A DNA stretch of 64,000 nt from Marsupella aquatica. Its lineage: Eukaryota > Marchantiophyta. A program made the position numbers and the translations under genes. The stretch lies in NCBI GenBank assembly GCA_973895155.1, contig OZ316894.1:2232001-2296000 (forward strand). The letters run 5' to 3'. The notes beneath the pieces were generated by a model, which made no database searches, was not told the DNA's origin, and was given only the letters and a program-made list of their open reading frames with translations. Every line of letters begins with the position of its first letter. The first letter of the stretch is position 1. Of the stretch, positions 45,440 through 56,992 are shown one piece after another.

Positions 45440-47376
45440 AACGAATAGCTCCTCGTCGGGGATCGATCATCGATGCAATCCGTGGCAGGTTTACCTGTGA
45501 TCCTTGAAAAGAAGTCGGCATTGGCATGTAACTTTCCCGGCTTGATCCTCAGCTCATAGTCAAACTCCTGTAATAGCAAAATCCATCTTGCTACTCTGCC
45601 TGTAAGGTCCGGCTTATTGACTAGGTACTTCAAACTTTCATGATCAGTATGAAAGATTACCTTGTACCCTAGTAAATAATGCCTAAACTTTTTACAAGAA
45701 TAAATGACTCCTAATGCTTCTCTTTCCGTGGTAGAGTAGTTCCGTTCGGCATCGGCAAGCTGACGGCTTGCGAAGTATATGGGATGGTCCCTTCCTTTCT
45801 CATCCAACTGACTTAGTACTGAGCCAATACAGAAGCCCGAGACATCTACAAAAACATGAAAATCTTTGTTCCAGTCCGGTGCTATCATGACTGGGGCCTC
45901 TACTAACATCTGCTTCAATTCTACCACCGCTGTGACTCGTTCGGGTGTGGGTTCGAAGTCTGCTCCTGCCTTGAGCATATTGGTTAATGGTAAAGCCAGC
46001 TTGGCAAAATCCTTGATGAACCGGCGATAGTAACCAATGCATCCCAAGAAGGATCTTACATCCTTTATGTTCTTAGGTTGCATGATATCTAGCCATACTG
46101 CTAGCTTACCTTTGTCAATCTCAATGCCCTTCCTTGATACCTTGTGACCTAGTAGCACCCCCTCGGTTACTGCAAAAAAACATTTATCTGGGTGTAACTT
46201 GAGACCCACCTCTCTACATCTCATGAAGGTTTTCCTGAGGTATTTAGCATGTTTCGATGCCTTCCCGAATACTGCAAAGTCATCAATGAAGATTTCCATG
46301 AACTTTCTCAAGTAATCATGAAAAATGTTCACCATTAATCGTTGGAACATAGCTGGTGCGTTGCAGAGTCCAAACGGCATACGATTGAAGACATAGATCC
46401 CCCATTCCGTGATGAAGGCCGTCTTGATTTGGTCTTCCTGCCGAATCCTGATTTGGTTATAACCAGAGTATCCATCCATGAATGAATATAGTTCATGACT
46501 GGCTACCATGTCTAGTACCATATCAGTAAACGGTAAAGGAAAATGGTCTTTTAATGTTGCTTCATTCAGCTTCCTGTAATCCTGACAAACCCGGATCTTG
46601 GGTTTTCCATCGGGTCCAGCTTTCTTGGGAACTATCACAATTGGAGACACCCAGTCTGAATGCAGGACTGGAGTGATGAATCCAGCTTCCACTAGTTTGT
46701 CGATTTCTGTTTTGACCAGCAGGGAATACTTCGGGTTCATCCTTCGAATTGGTTGTCGAAATGATTTGGCTCCTAACATGAGATCAATTCGATGTTCCCC
46801 TAGTGTTGGATCTACTCCCTTTAGATCTTGGTGACTCCATGCAAACACATCCTGAAATTCAATCAATAAGTCACTGATCTCTTTCTCGAGCTCAGGTGCT
46901 AGGTTTCTCCCTAAGTTCAGTTCTCTTCCCTCTCCTAAGTCGAGCTTCCGATATTGCCGTGCTTGGATCATATTAATCTGCTTCTTCAAATTCGGGTCCA
47001 GTTCGGCTTCCAGTCTCTCTAATCTCATACCTCCATAAACTGGGATCTCGGCTGGACTAGCCGAGTCGGTCCCTTCCTTGGTGTCCATAGATTGTCCCCT
47101 TACCGGTCTATTCGGTTTTGAATTAGTGGTCGGCTCCCCTTCCTGCCTTGGCTCTGGATCGTGTCTGTCCATCTCATCCACTTCTTGCTCCTGAGAGTTA
47201 GGCCGCTGTGCTCTCTCGGCTTCTAATAGGGCCTCAATTTGTTCTGCCCTCGTAATCGGCTTGTATGCCGATCCCTTGGTATTTAATTCCTTGCCGATGA
47301 TCGATGGCGTTGTGGACCCTGCCGGCTCTGCCACAACGCCTGCAGAAAATTCACTGTCCCTGCTACTGCTCCCCAC
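45430..47376 (-). CDS. Gypsy reverse transcriptase and RNase H
   Basis: The ORF has about 648 codons. RT motifs include VPKKAGPDGKPKIRVCQDYR, LYSFMDGYSGYNQI, FGLCNAPAMFQRLM and the catalytic FIDD (about residue 363; F replaces the commoner Y, as in Athila/Tat elements). LGHKVSRKGIEID and FLGCIGYYRRFI follow. RNase H (about 505-640) retains VFVDVSGF, TEREAL and HTDHESL, so both active sites look intact. The first ~100 residues are an acidic linker overlapping the protease ORF in another frame. Confidence 0.92.
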   Translation of the reverse strand: MGSSSRDSEFSAGVVAEPAGSTTPSIIGKELNTKGSAYKPITRAEQIEALLEAERAQRPNSQEQEVDEMDRHDPEPRQEGEPTTNSKPNRPVRGQSMDTKEGTDSASPAEIPVYGGMRLERLEAELDPNLKKQINMIQARQYRKLDLGEGRELNLGRNLAPELEKEISDLLIEFQDVFAWSHQDLKGVDPTLGEHRIDLMLGAKSFRQPIRRMNPKYSLLVKTEIDKLVEAGFITPVLHSDWVSPIVIVPKKAGPDGKPKIRVCQDYRKLNEATLKDHFPLPFTDMVLDMVASHELYSFMDGYSGYNQIRIRQEDQIKTAFITEWGIYVFNRMPFGLCNAPAMFQRLMVNIFHDYLRKFMEIFIDDFAVFGKASKHAKYLRKTFMRCREVGLKLHPDKCFFAVTEGVLLGHKVSRKGIEIDKGKLAVWLDIMQPKNIKDVRSFLGCIGYYRRFIKDFAKLALPLTNMLKAGADFEPTPERVTAVVELKQMLVEAPVMIAPDWNKDFHVFVDVSGFCIGSVLSQLDEKGRDHPIYFASRQLADAERNYSTTEREALGVIYSCKKFRHYLLGYKVIFHTDHESLKYLVNKPDLTGRVARWILLLQEFDYELRIKPGKLHANADFFSRITGKPATDCIDDRSPTRSYSLWK

Positions 47377-48820
47377 TTAGCCGTTTCATCCAATTGGTCT
47401 ACATCCTTTACTTCCTCCGGAATTGCAGCTAAAAAGGTGGATTCTATTGTAAAGCAGTCCTCGACCTCTTCGTCTTCTTCTTCCAAGTCACCTTCCATTG
47501 GTTCTTGCCATAATCCGCTGGGGGGTACCTCTGGTCCAAAGACACCTTCTTCGGTTAGGTTAGTGAGGCATTCTAACCAACGTACTTCATCGGCTGACTC
47601 CAGTCCACTATCGTACCCATCTACTTCCCTTATGCTTTTCCTCCGGTCATCCTTAGTGTCCCAGGATACCGTGATAGAGGGGGTCCCGAAAGTGAACTGC
47701 TTTTTACCCCAATCTTCTATTACCTCGGCTAGGTACAGCCATGGCCTACCAATCAATAGCCGGAATGACGTAGGATTTACCGGCTTCATACTACATAGTT
47801 AATGCTAAAGAAGATACCTCCTATCTCTGTCTTGATGCCGGTTAACACTCCCGTCGGAATGACCTGATATCCATTGGCCATGTTCAACACTCTTCCAGTC
47901 ATCTCCGGTGTTAGACCCCACCCTTTTGCTGTTGAATCAATCATAATATATACCCCTGATCCTCCATCGATGGGTACCCGTAGTAATAATTCTCCTTGAA
48001 TCATTAATGGTAATGCTGGGGCTCCTTGATCTTCTTCTATCATTAGTACGTCGGATCTGGTTGCTACCTTGGGTAATCTCGGCTTGCCGAGAATAGCTTT
48101 CCTTAATTGCTTTCGGAAGTACGGGCTATTTTTCAATAGTTGACCTACTGTTGCCGAGACTCTAGATTCTAGTACATCTTTAGCCAGGTCATAGGGAACA
48201 ATCGGCTTCTCTTCTGGTGGTGTTTCCGTCTTGGATTCGGCCAGTTTTGCCACGCTAGTCTCCACAGCTGTTGGGTCTTCCGAAGCAAACAATGCTTTTG
48301 CTCATTTTACATCCTTGGCAATGGCTTCGGTATTCTCCAGGGTTTCTAATTCTCTTAGTTGTTCCTTAACACTAGCCGTAACAGAGGGGTAGAACAACTT
48401 AGGATGATCTCGATTGAAGTCGCTATCTTGTGAAGGATTGGTTTCACTGGTGGGCTCATGGCTTACCTGTATTGCCGGAGCCCTCCCTTCTCCTTCTGTT
48501 GATGTTGACGAAGAGTCGATCCTTTCCTCCGTAACCTTCCCTTTATTTTTGGCCAGCCCATCCCACCTTTCCTTCCTTCTGGTAGATCGAGTAGAGACCC
48601 GGTAGCAATCATGATCTAAATCCTCCTCTGATAAGGTTGATAGGGCTTCGGCCTCATCATCAGATGGTACGAACTCTGCCTCGGCATCCTCTTGCCATCC
48701 TAGTTCGATGTGGTTGATTTGAACTCCTCCGGGGGTAGTACCTGGCGGTAAGATCTTGATCGGCAAAAGCTTATGATTTGCGGCCAGGCCTGCCAACCAA
48801 GTAGGACATTGCCCTAGCAT
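47283..48820 (-). pseudogene. Gypsy protease region, broken into frames
   Basis: The frame continuing from gag resumes at 48820, hits TGA at 48302-48304, then reads on (48292-47786) through LLRVPIDGGSGVYIM, a retropepsin active-site motif with GG in place of the usual T/S-G. The frame then shifts: TGA overlaps ATG at 47787-47790 and the next ORF reads SFRLLIGRPWLYLAEVIEDW, the conserved flap-end LxGRPWL motif, then an acidic linker to 47283. The pieces together make one gag-protease-linker region with one stop and two frame changes before RT. Confidence 0.75.
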
Positions 48821-48832
48821 ATGACCTTCCTG

Positions 48833-50275
48833 TCAGCATCCCATACATAGCTGAGCTGGTTGTCCATCACCCTGTTTGCGTGCATTCGGGCATTCTCTAG
48901 CAAAATGGCCAGGTTGACCACAATTATAGCACGCCGCAAATCTTTGCACATTCGGCCTAGGAGGTACTGACGGGTTCTGAATAATCCGAGGATACATCTC
49001 TCCTGGATTGTTCCTTAACCCTGACCACAGAGATGCAGGTCTGTTGGATAGGTCTCGTGCTCCAGTCTCACTGATGCCGAAAACACTATCAGCGGCATCT
49101 CCCAAAAAGTACTCTACTTCTCCCTGACATGGTCTGATCTCGGCCACATGCCGAACATGATTAGTATTAAGCTTAGGACACGCATCTTTATGGTGTCCGG
49201 TTTTATAACATAAGGCACACCATACAGAGCTATCCTCCTGTACTACCTTCTTCTTTGGTTTTACCTCTGCAATGATAGCCTTAAGTTGCTCGGTAAGGGC
49301 TACGATGTTATCTGGTGGCTTAGCCTCCATCTTGACTTTCGTCTTCCCTCTCCTTCTGCCCTTCCTTTTCCTAGTTTTTTCTTCTTCAGAACTAGAAGAT
49401 GACTCACTCTTGCTACTCCCACTATCCGAGCTTGACTTATCACTTCTAGACTTCTTGGGATGTTTCTTCTTCTTATCTTTTTTCTTATGGGGTGATCCCT
49501 CCTCTGATGAGGAACTCTCAGACTTAAGCTGTTTCTTCCGGCTTGTGATATCTGCATTAATGTATAATTGAATATCCTTAATTGCTTCGGCTAAAGTCTC
49601 CGGGTTCTCCTTCCTAATTGCAAAACTCATCTTCTGTGGCAAAGCATTCACCAACCATTGAAGTTGCATACCTTCAGATGCATTGGTCTTTGTACGTCTT
49701 ACCAGTTTCTGAAAGCGTTGCAAGAACTTCCTGAAGGATTTGTTCTCCTTGAACCGAAGTTGTCCCAACTTCAGCACTGCTAGTTCTGAAGTTCCAATGG
49801 GTCGAAACTCCTTAACAAAGAGTGTTTTGAAGATATCCCAGATGGCTTGATCTTCCACATCTAATGCTCTGTACCAAGGCCTAGCCTCACCCTTGAACAG
49901 GCCGGGAAGAATCTGCATCTTGATGGCCGATTCTCCATTTGCTGCAGCGGTTCCCTCGAAATCATCCAACCATTCGTCCGGATCCTCATCTCCTCTCCCA
50001 TGAAATGCCTTGTAATGTATGCGCGACCGCTGGCTCAATCTGGTCCCTGGCCTCTCGTCTGGCCGTGCCTCTGGTTCCCCCATGTCGGTTGGAGACTCAC
50101 TTCTCCTTACCGACTCTTTTTCTGGTATGTCTTCTTCGACGCCACTTCCAGTTTTGGAGCTACCAGCTCTTTCTGCCCCTCTCAGTCGCTGTGTATCATG
50201 CCACCCGGCGAGCTGCTGCAGTCGAGCTCTCTCCCGTTGAATCACTCTTTCTTCCCTCGGCGTAAGGTCAGTCAT
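48833..50275 (-). CDS. Gypsy gag
   Basis: The 480-codon ORF begins MTDLTPREERVIQRERARLQ, 52 nt from the primer-site region. The capsid-like part includes WLDDFEGTAAANGESAIKMQ and PWYRALDVEDQAIWDIFKTL, followed by a Lys/Ser-rich basic tract. There are two zinc knuckles (CALCYKTGHHKDAC and CYNCGQPGHFAREC). A third knuckle, CMGC-stop-QEGHMLGQC (48847-48806), is cut by the in-frame TGA at 48833-48835. Gag packages the RNA. Confidence 0.9.
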   Translation of the reverse strand: MTDLTPREERVIQRERARLQQLAGWHDTQRLRGAERAGSSKTGSGVEEDIPEKESVRRSESPTDMGEPEARPDERPGTRLSQRSRIHYKAFHGRGDEDPDEWLDDFEGTAAANGESAIKMQILPGLFKGEARPWYRALDVEDQAIWDIFKTLFVKEFRPIGTSELAVLKLGQLRFKENKSFRKFLQRFQKLVRRTKTNASEGMQLQWLVNALPQKMSFAIRKENPETLAEAIKDIQLYINADITSRKKQLKSESSSSEEGSPHKKKDKKKKHPKKSRSDKSSSDSGSSKSESSSSSEEEKTRKRKGRRRGKTKVKMEAKPPDNIVALTEQLKAIIAEVKPKKKVVQEDSSVWCALCYKTGHHKDACPKLNTNHVRHVAEIRPCQGEVEYFLGDAADSVFGISETGARDLSNRPASLWSGLRNNPGEMYPRIIQNPSVPPRPNVQRFAACYNCGQPGHFARECPNARKQGDGQPAQLCMGC

Positions 50276-50326
50276 TACCTACGCTTCCGTTCTAACTTCA
50301 TATCTCACGGCTTAAGAAATGCCCCC

Positions 50327-50344
50327 TCCATCTAGCGCCAAAAA
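50327..50344 (-). other. Gypsy primer-binding site region
   Basis: On the minus strand, directly after the 5' LTR, the sequence reads TTTTTGGCGCTAGATGGA. TGGCGC is the usual start of primer sites in this group; the exact tRNA is not certain. Confidence 0.65.
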
Positions 50345-53300
50345 TGTGGTGCGTCCCATGGCTCCCTAAACCCAAGAAACCCCCCAGCTCAAGCTGATTC
50401 CCGCAGGTTTCGTGCTTGGCGAGGCCGTTTCCGCGGCTTAGCGGCATGGGACGCTGCTAACCTTCTACTACTACTATTAACATTTTACACACATATACTG
50501 GACAGATCCTTCATCGGGTCATGAGATACGTAGCCGGCCTAATATAGGCCTTCCCCTGTCTTCCCCTGTCTTCCCCTCCGTCTTGTTAGGTATGTTTGGA
50601 TTCCGCCGCCGGAATGATCCCCAATAGGCTTGGTTAAGCCGCTAAGACCTCTCTCAGCTCGACACATCCAACTCTCACTCCCCTGCTTACTTTCCTTCCT
50701 TCTGTTGATGTGGGCACTCTTCACACAAGTTAATGCGACACACAAATAGCAAAATGACTCATTCTGACTGAGTCATACCATGCACTTGCCATACAAACAG
50801 TACATCTCATACACAAGTTCTGCGAACTAAGCCGTGAGGCCAACTCTATTCAGCTCTTAAGCATGAGGAAACATGAATATACACAAGGGTCACTGTATGA
50901 CTAACCGAGAGCTTCTCGTACTACTTGATCCTAGCCCGGCTGGTGCAAACTAAAAACTTGCTAAAGAAGAGGCCCTGAGCTCCCCGCTGCCCAGGTACTT
51001 ATCCTGGTAGTGGATCCGCCATTCTTTGCATCGTAAGCCTAATCTACCTGACAGTAATCTACTTGCCCGAATCTACCTATGTACAGCAAGGCAGGAGCAC
51101 AAGTGTTGCTCCTACCAGTGGAACCGCAATCCCACTAAGCTAAGTGTCAGGGCCGCTCCTGGTTCTGATCCTAATCCTAAACGTGGAGATCCACGCCCGC
51201 CCTGCCCACTCACGCCTCCTCCCTCCACGTCCGCCCTCCCTAAAAGGAACGGCGCCCTTGCACCGTCACGACGCCGGTGGTGGATCCTTAATGGACGCCC
51301 CCAACGCTTCCTCCTCAGCCACTGCCGTAGGTTCATTCTCTGACAGATTACCTGCCCTTGACTGAGTCAACTCTCCATCGGCCTGACTGGGTCCACCTTC
51401 GGCTTCAGCCTCGACACCGGCCTCGGCAATACCCACGACTTCGGCCTCAGCCACTCCCACGGCTTCGGCTTCAGCCACTCCCTCGGCTTCGGCCTCCCCT
51501 TCCCCTAGGGTAGTTGGATCCTTAGCCGTGACCCTGTCTGGGGTCGGTGCTGGGTCTACCTCCTTGATCACCACGGCCTGTGAAGTCGTATTACTCCTTG
51601 ACCCTGAAGGTTTCCGCTTCTTCTTCGTTGGTGGCTCGGCAGCTGGTCCCTTCCCCTTCCCACTTACTTCCGGCACTAGTGCAGGTGGCGCGGCTTGTCC
51701 TTCGGCAATTACCACCCCTGGTAACTGGTTTGTCCCAACGGGAGATGGACCTGCTGCAGCTAAGCATTTAAATACTGCGGCTTGTTTCTTCAGCCGCTCT
51801 GTTTGGTTGTCGGCCCGCCGCTGTAGGTTCTCCATCTTCCTCGTGATTTCCTCCAACTCCTCTTGGGTTTCATCCAGGTCCTTACGTGCCCCCTCCAGCT
51901 CGTTTTTGGCCTCCTCCTGCTCCCTGTGGGCTTCCTCCAATTCCTTCTTCAAGGTAGCCCTCTCCTCCTGGGTTGCTCTTAGCTCCTTGTCGAGCTCTGC
52001 AATGATGACAGACTCCATCTGGTTCATCTTGGCGTAAGTCTGTTCGAGTATCTCGTCCTTCTCCCTTAGGTCGGCCTTGAAGCTGGCCGTCAGGGACGCA
52101 AGCTCCTGCTGCAGCGCCATAATCCCTTGATAGGATTTCCCTAACTCGACCTCCTTCTGCTCAAGGGCTTCGCGGATTTTCTCGAGCTCCCCTTTCAACG
52201 CCCATTCCTTTCTTTGGGTCTCCGCCATGGCCCGGCTGTTGGCTGTTATGTGGGCCTCCTCTGTATTCTTCAGCTCTTGCTTCCACTTCTCCCTCTCTTT
52301 GATCGTGTCGGCCAACTCTTCCTGCGTCTGAGTCAGTTTATCCTTGATATTCTGATTATCAGCCTGCGCGGTGTCCAACTGCCCCTGCATGATGTTCAGC
52401 TCATGTCGTTTAATCCGCAGTTCATCTTGGGCTTTCTTGGCCGCCCTTAGATCTTCAATCTCGGCTTCCATCCTCCTAAGCCGCCGAATGACCTCGTCCT
52501 TCTTGCTTCTCTCTAAAGCCACCGCTTCTTCTAATTGGTGCTTCTCCAACTGCTCCCTCTGGAAAAAGGGTCCTACCTCCAACTCCTCTCCAAAGATGCC
52601 GAGCGCAAGTTCCCCACACATCTCACCATACTCCATGGCTCTATTCTTAGCGTAGGTGGAGTAAGTAGAAGTGATCGGCATCGCCCATCGTGGCCTCTGC
52701 TCCCAAGCCGTCCTGCGGATCTCTTCAATCGTGGCTAGAGGTTTGCTTCCTTTTTCGGCTAGCCGCCTGATGTCCTCCGGCCAATCTCCTCCTGGTAAAT
52801 CCTTTTCCTTAGCCAGGGCGGCCTCTTCCTCCTGCTTGATTCGCTCCTGAAATTCCTGCACCGTCTGTTTTATGCCGTCGAAGCTCGGGGGAGCAACATC
52901 TGGTGGGGGAGACTCAGGGCTACTCTGCTAGTTGGGGTCCCCTCGCACTACCCTTGGAAGTGTGGGGACAAACCGGCCACAGGTCCTTACTCCTGGAACG
53001 TGATGGTCCGACCCATAGCCGGAATTATCATGGCTGCAGTCCTCCACTGCCTCCTCTACCTCTTGGACGTCCGGCTTCTCCCTCTCCTCTTCGTCGGTAG
53101 GAGCTTCAGGCAATTCTGCCTCAGATTCGGAGCTTGAGGTTCCCACGTACATTCGAACACCTGGCTTGGATTCCGGCCTGATTCTCTCCTTGTCTCCAGC
53201 AAAGGGGTTTTCTCTTGTGAGCCGGTGTAGGCCTACCTCTGTAGTAGTGTCCTGCATTGTTGCCGTTGCCGTTGTTGTTGCCGATGCCGATTTCTTTTCT

Positions 53301-55004
53301 TTCTCCAGTAGTTTCAGCAGACTCTGCATGCCTGGTTGCTGCATCGGCAAGTCTTCCTTCCTGGGCCTAAACACCTGCTCGATCGTAGGACTAATAGGTG
53401 GTTGAGGCTTCTCAGCCAACGGCCTCGGCGTTGGAGCTTCCTCGGGTGCCCTTACCTGCAGGGGAAGTACCGGGGCAAAAGTCTGACCTCTGGCATACCG
53501 GCACAACAGCGGCATGTGATAGCCAAGCCGCGACACGCTCCCCATGCCGATTACCTGCTGCTCCTCCTTTAAGATCTTCTTCAATTGGTTGAGGAGGTAC
53601 CCGTTGTAGTCCCAGCTTGGGTCTGGCCTTTCTGCCAGATAGACCTGTGCCTTGCCGATCTCTGCCCTCGGCAAGTTACAATGCATGGTCACCCGCAAGA
53701 AGTCGATCATCTCTCCTATGTGCGGGTTGGTGCAGGTGTTCCGGAAGAAGCCATTCTTCGTTGATGGCCCGGGGAACGACCGGAACTCTTTGTCAGGCAG
53801 GGTCTTCCTGGTATCAACTTTGGTCTTATTGCCTATCGGCAGGCCAAACACTTCGGCAATTACCTTGGGAGTAAGATAGAAATCCTTCCCATATATCCTC
53901 GTGCAATTGGTCTCGGGTTCCCATGACCCCACGAATTCTAATAGGTCTGACTCCGGTACCTCCGGCTTCAGCCATGGTAATCTTACAAAGGCCTCCAAGC
54001 CGGATCCGGCCATGAAGCCTTGGTACTTCTTGGTCTGCATGGCCGTAAAGCATGCATCCTCCTCCCGTGCAAAATGTAGTTGCACCTCCACCGGTAGGGT
54101 TGCCGCCCAGCCCTTCCAGGTGTCATCCCTGGTTGGAATGGCCTTGATGGGATCGACCTCCTCCTCTTCGGCTTCTCCCTGCCTCCTGCTCTGCTGCTCG
54201 GCTGGCCTCTTTGGTGCCGCCGACCTCGTTCTTTTTGCCGGGGTGGCTTCATCGTTGACGGCCCCCTTCCTCTTCATCTCTGCTGCCGTGGAGGTTTCTC
54301 CTAGCACCATTGCCTGGGTCCACCTTTCCGTGCTACCCTTTAATTCCCAGTGTATGTCGTTGCAGTTCTTGATGGCCTCTCGGATGCCAACGACGCTGTC
54401 TTTGCAAAACAGAAGATCGTCGAGTTGATTGGAAGTAGGCGTCCACAGGAACTCGTCCTTGATGAGTTCGCCTCCTAAGAAAGCCGTCTTCTGCTGCTCC
54501 CACAATCGAGCGAGCTCCTGCCGTTCTCGAGCTGCCCTTTCTGATTCCTCGTCCTCGTAAGTCTTGATGTACTCAGTTGCCCGTTCGAACAGGCATCCCC
54601 AGAAATGTGCCGCTTGATTGACGTTGCTCATACCCTCCTTAGGTTGATCGTCGGTATCTACTCTCTCCCCGAGTGCTTGCCTAAGCAGCTGACAGTAGTT
54701 GGCCTCCCGTAGTCGTCTGCCTAGTTCGTGCTCGCAAATGAGCCACCATCTCCTGCAAGCGCTCCTTACCCCTCTCCTCTGCCGGTCCTTCTTCCCGTTG
54801 ATCCTTCCTAGCCGCCGACGCTTAACGCGCCCTAACCCTAATCGGGTTTTCACCCTCAACCTTACCTCCGGCCTCTGCCCGGGTTCCATGGTTGCCCCTA
54901 ATTGTTTATATTTTCCTTGTTTTGTCCCTATACTAAGGTGTTCCTAGGGTGCCTTCCTGCTTTACCCACTTAACCGGCCGAGTGATTCCTGTCTAGGCAT
55001 CACA
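50345..55004 (-). repeat. Gypsy 5' LTR (right copy, 4,660 bp)
   Basis: Identical in length to the left LTR and differing at about sixteen bases, all transitions as far as I can see. Transcription should start in the roughly 920 bp between the U3 ORF end (51266) and the primer site. No TATA box was identified with confidence. Confidence 0.95.
51266..54889 (-). CDS. U3-encoded ORF of the gypsy LTR, right copy
   Basis: This is the same ORF as 40384-44007. Here codon 67 is a sense codon and the frame is open from 54889 to a TAG at 52928-52930 (653 codons), then open again from 52927 to 51266. The left copy is open at that second site. Each copy thus has a single, different nonsense change. As part of the 5' LTR U3 this copy would not lie in the genomic transcript; the left copy would. 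Confidence 0.8.
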
Positions 55005-55009
55005 GGACA

Positions 55010-56480
55010 CAATCAATCCTCATTCTCTTGTGAGTGGAGAATGAGTTTAAAGACAACAAGAGGCCATAACATTGCCTCCACCTACAATGTATGTCATTAT
55101 TGAGGTGGACTTACCAAATGTGAACTCCAATCTCTGCCCACAAGAACAACTCCTTGCGACTCTTTCGCGCGTCCACAGATTGTCTTACTGACAATGCCAA
55201 TGCAAAAAAGGGCCCGATCGCTGTTGCAACCACGATGATCCACCTCACGCTAGATAGTTGGCCTTCAAGATCACTCCCCACTTTTTCGCAGCTCCTCAGT
55301 TCTACGTCGCAGCTCCCCGATCCTCCACAACCCCTTGTCCACGGCAGTGCTGCAACAAAATAAGCTCCTGGTCGCAGCTCCTCAGTTATTGGTCACAACT
55401 GCAACAACATAAGCTCATAGTAAGTCGGCCTAAACCCACAGCTCAGTCCTCCAATGACAAAATACCTAAACCTTGGCCCAAATGCGAGCTCCCGATAGTA
55501 TTCAGACCTTGCAGCATTCAACTGGAAGCGCACAATGGAGAAGAGCTTGAAGGTCGCACACCTGACAAAATCAATCACGGATTGATCTACGAGCTGGATA
55601 TTGGAGTCTGTGTCTCTCGTCCGAGGCTTCCGATCATCTGCTCTAGTCCAAAGCTCCCAAAAGTATAGAGGGCAGATGTACACTCAAGCACGACAAGCGG
55701 GAGTGAAGTCCGTAAAGCTCCTCGCCCTAAACGATGGTTGTTGGTAAGCACAATGGACATCCAAGTTTTTCCTTGACAAAAACCTCTGAGTTCCCGCGCA
55801 CCTTCAACTCCCATTTGCACTCTGCTGGTGTGTTTCCTGTTGAAAAACCCGCGCACCCTAAACTCGTATCCAAAGGCAACGCACAATGCATACCTTAACA
55901 CTTAGTGAGAGAACTTAACCCAGTGACACTCGACCACTTTGCGTTGACATGAGCTGTAAACCCTAAAGAAAATTTGACACAACACAATATGAGCAAAGAT
56001 TAAATGAACGCACAGGGCTAGGATTAACCTTACAATAGCCTTGTTGCATGCTCATTAATTAAGAGCACAAATGATGAGCCTAAAAGAAAACTAATGCTAT
56101 CTAAGATCAAGCCTTCTTCATATGCATATATATACATATATATATATAGCATGCAAAAATATAGTAGTTGGACATCCAATGTTCTATGGCTGGTATAGAG
56201 GGTAGGACAAGTGGTAAAGATGGAGAAAATTAGAGACTGACTACAAAAAGCATTAAGTTAGGTTAATAACAAGGTTTGACAAAGCCGGCCTGCTCTCGGT
56301 TTGAACGGGGCTGAGGCTTCATTGTGTCTAAATGGGGTCAGGAGTAATTATGGTTTAGAATGGTATGACTAAACTATTATTAAATTGATGTGGAATGACA
56401 TATGGTGTATCCAAAATCATATGTATATGGTCGCGGATCCCATACTTTAAGGTTTAAGGGTTCAAATGTAGTGGTCTCAT
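55010..56480. other. Right interior of the CACTA element, nothing coding
   Basis: No domain is recognisable. A/T-rich stretches occur, including an alternating TATATA/CATATA run near 56120-56150. Short ORFs here have no family features. Confidence 0.55.
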
Positions 56481-56711
56481 AAGTTGTACTCTAATGTAGA
56501 GTCACTTGTATAACTTCACCCTAATTGCCTTAACTAAGTTATAGTTGCAACTTACCTAAAAGTTGTAAACATGACTTGGCAAAACTTCACCAAAACTCAG
56601 TCAAGAAGGTGTGACTAACATGACACCAACAACCTTGGAGTCGCTATTTCATGAAGGTCTTGGACAAGTCACACATCTCCAGGTCTCAAAACGGGCCGGT
56701 TTCTTCTAGTG
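56480..56711. repeat. CACTA right terminal and sub-terminal repeats
   Basis: Repeated GTGACT/AGTCAC-type motifs lead to the terminus TTCTTCTAGTG, followed by CGG. The block matches 9419-9660 in reverse complement, showing that the two CACTA elements are one family. Confidence 0.88.
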
Positions 56712-56992
56712 CGGGCCTGCATATATCATTACCTGGTTGGGGGCCACAAGTAGCATTGCACTAGTGCTTTGTAAAACAACGCCTAAAAACCCTTAACCTA
56801 TGTTTGAACCCAAGCAGCTCAGGTTCGAACACCTCCAGAACACGGGAGCGCGCCGCGGCTCTGCAGACTTTGACGAAAGACAACGGCAAACAAGCGCCAG
56901 CATCCTCATCCTCCATAGCTTGTGGCCCTTGAAGCTTTTGTACGCGGTTGCAATCAAATTATTGTTTCAATTCAATAGCTACGATTTCTCCC

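Larger units (their letters stand above)
39463..55004 (-). mobile_element. Young Ty3/gypsy retrotransposon, Athila/Tat-like, with 4.66-kb LTRs
   Basis: Two LTRs of equal length (4,660 bp) flank a 6,222-bp interior. The 5-bp duplication GGACA is at 39458-39462 and 55005-55009. On the minus strand the LTR reads TGTGATGCC...GCACCACA. The interior order is primer site, gag, protease, RT, RNase H, integrase, with no chromodomain. The RT motif FIDDFAVFG and integrase wording resemble the Athila/Tat branch. By eye the LTRs differ at about sixteen sites, roughly 0.35%, so the insertion is recent. Even so, gag-pol carries stops and frame changes. Confidence 0.95.
23719..56711 (-). mobile_element. Large CACTA (En/Spm) transposon with cargo genes
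   Basis: Termini CACTAGAAGAATCCGAGG (23719) and GGCCGGTTTCTTCTAGTG (56711) share CACTAGAAGAA as inverted repeats. The 3-bp duplication CGG is at 23716-23718 and 56712-56714. It spans 33.0 kb, or about 17.4 kb without the nested gypsy element. Genes lie on the minus strand, in transcription order: Cys-rich ORF, PHD region, BRCT region, tnp2-type transposase, TNPA-like protein. The last two are the standard CACTA pair; the first three are not. It inserted into the Harbinger element. Confidence 0.95.

Noticed and set aside
48833-48835. TGA in the third zinc knuckle as programmed read-through
   Set aside because: There is no evident read-through context, and a second TGA plus frame changes follow, so ordinary decay is simpler. 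Raised only as an alternative in the findings.
56110-56155. TA-rich run as a matrix-attachment or origin site
   Set aside because: A simple low-complexity repeat with no supporting features.
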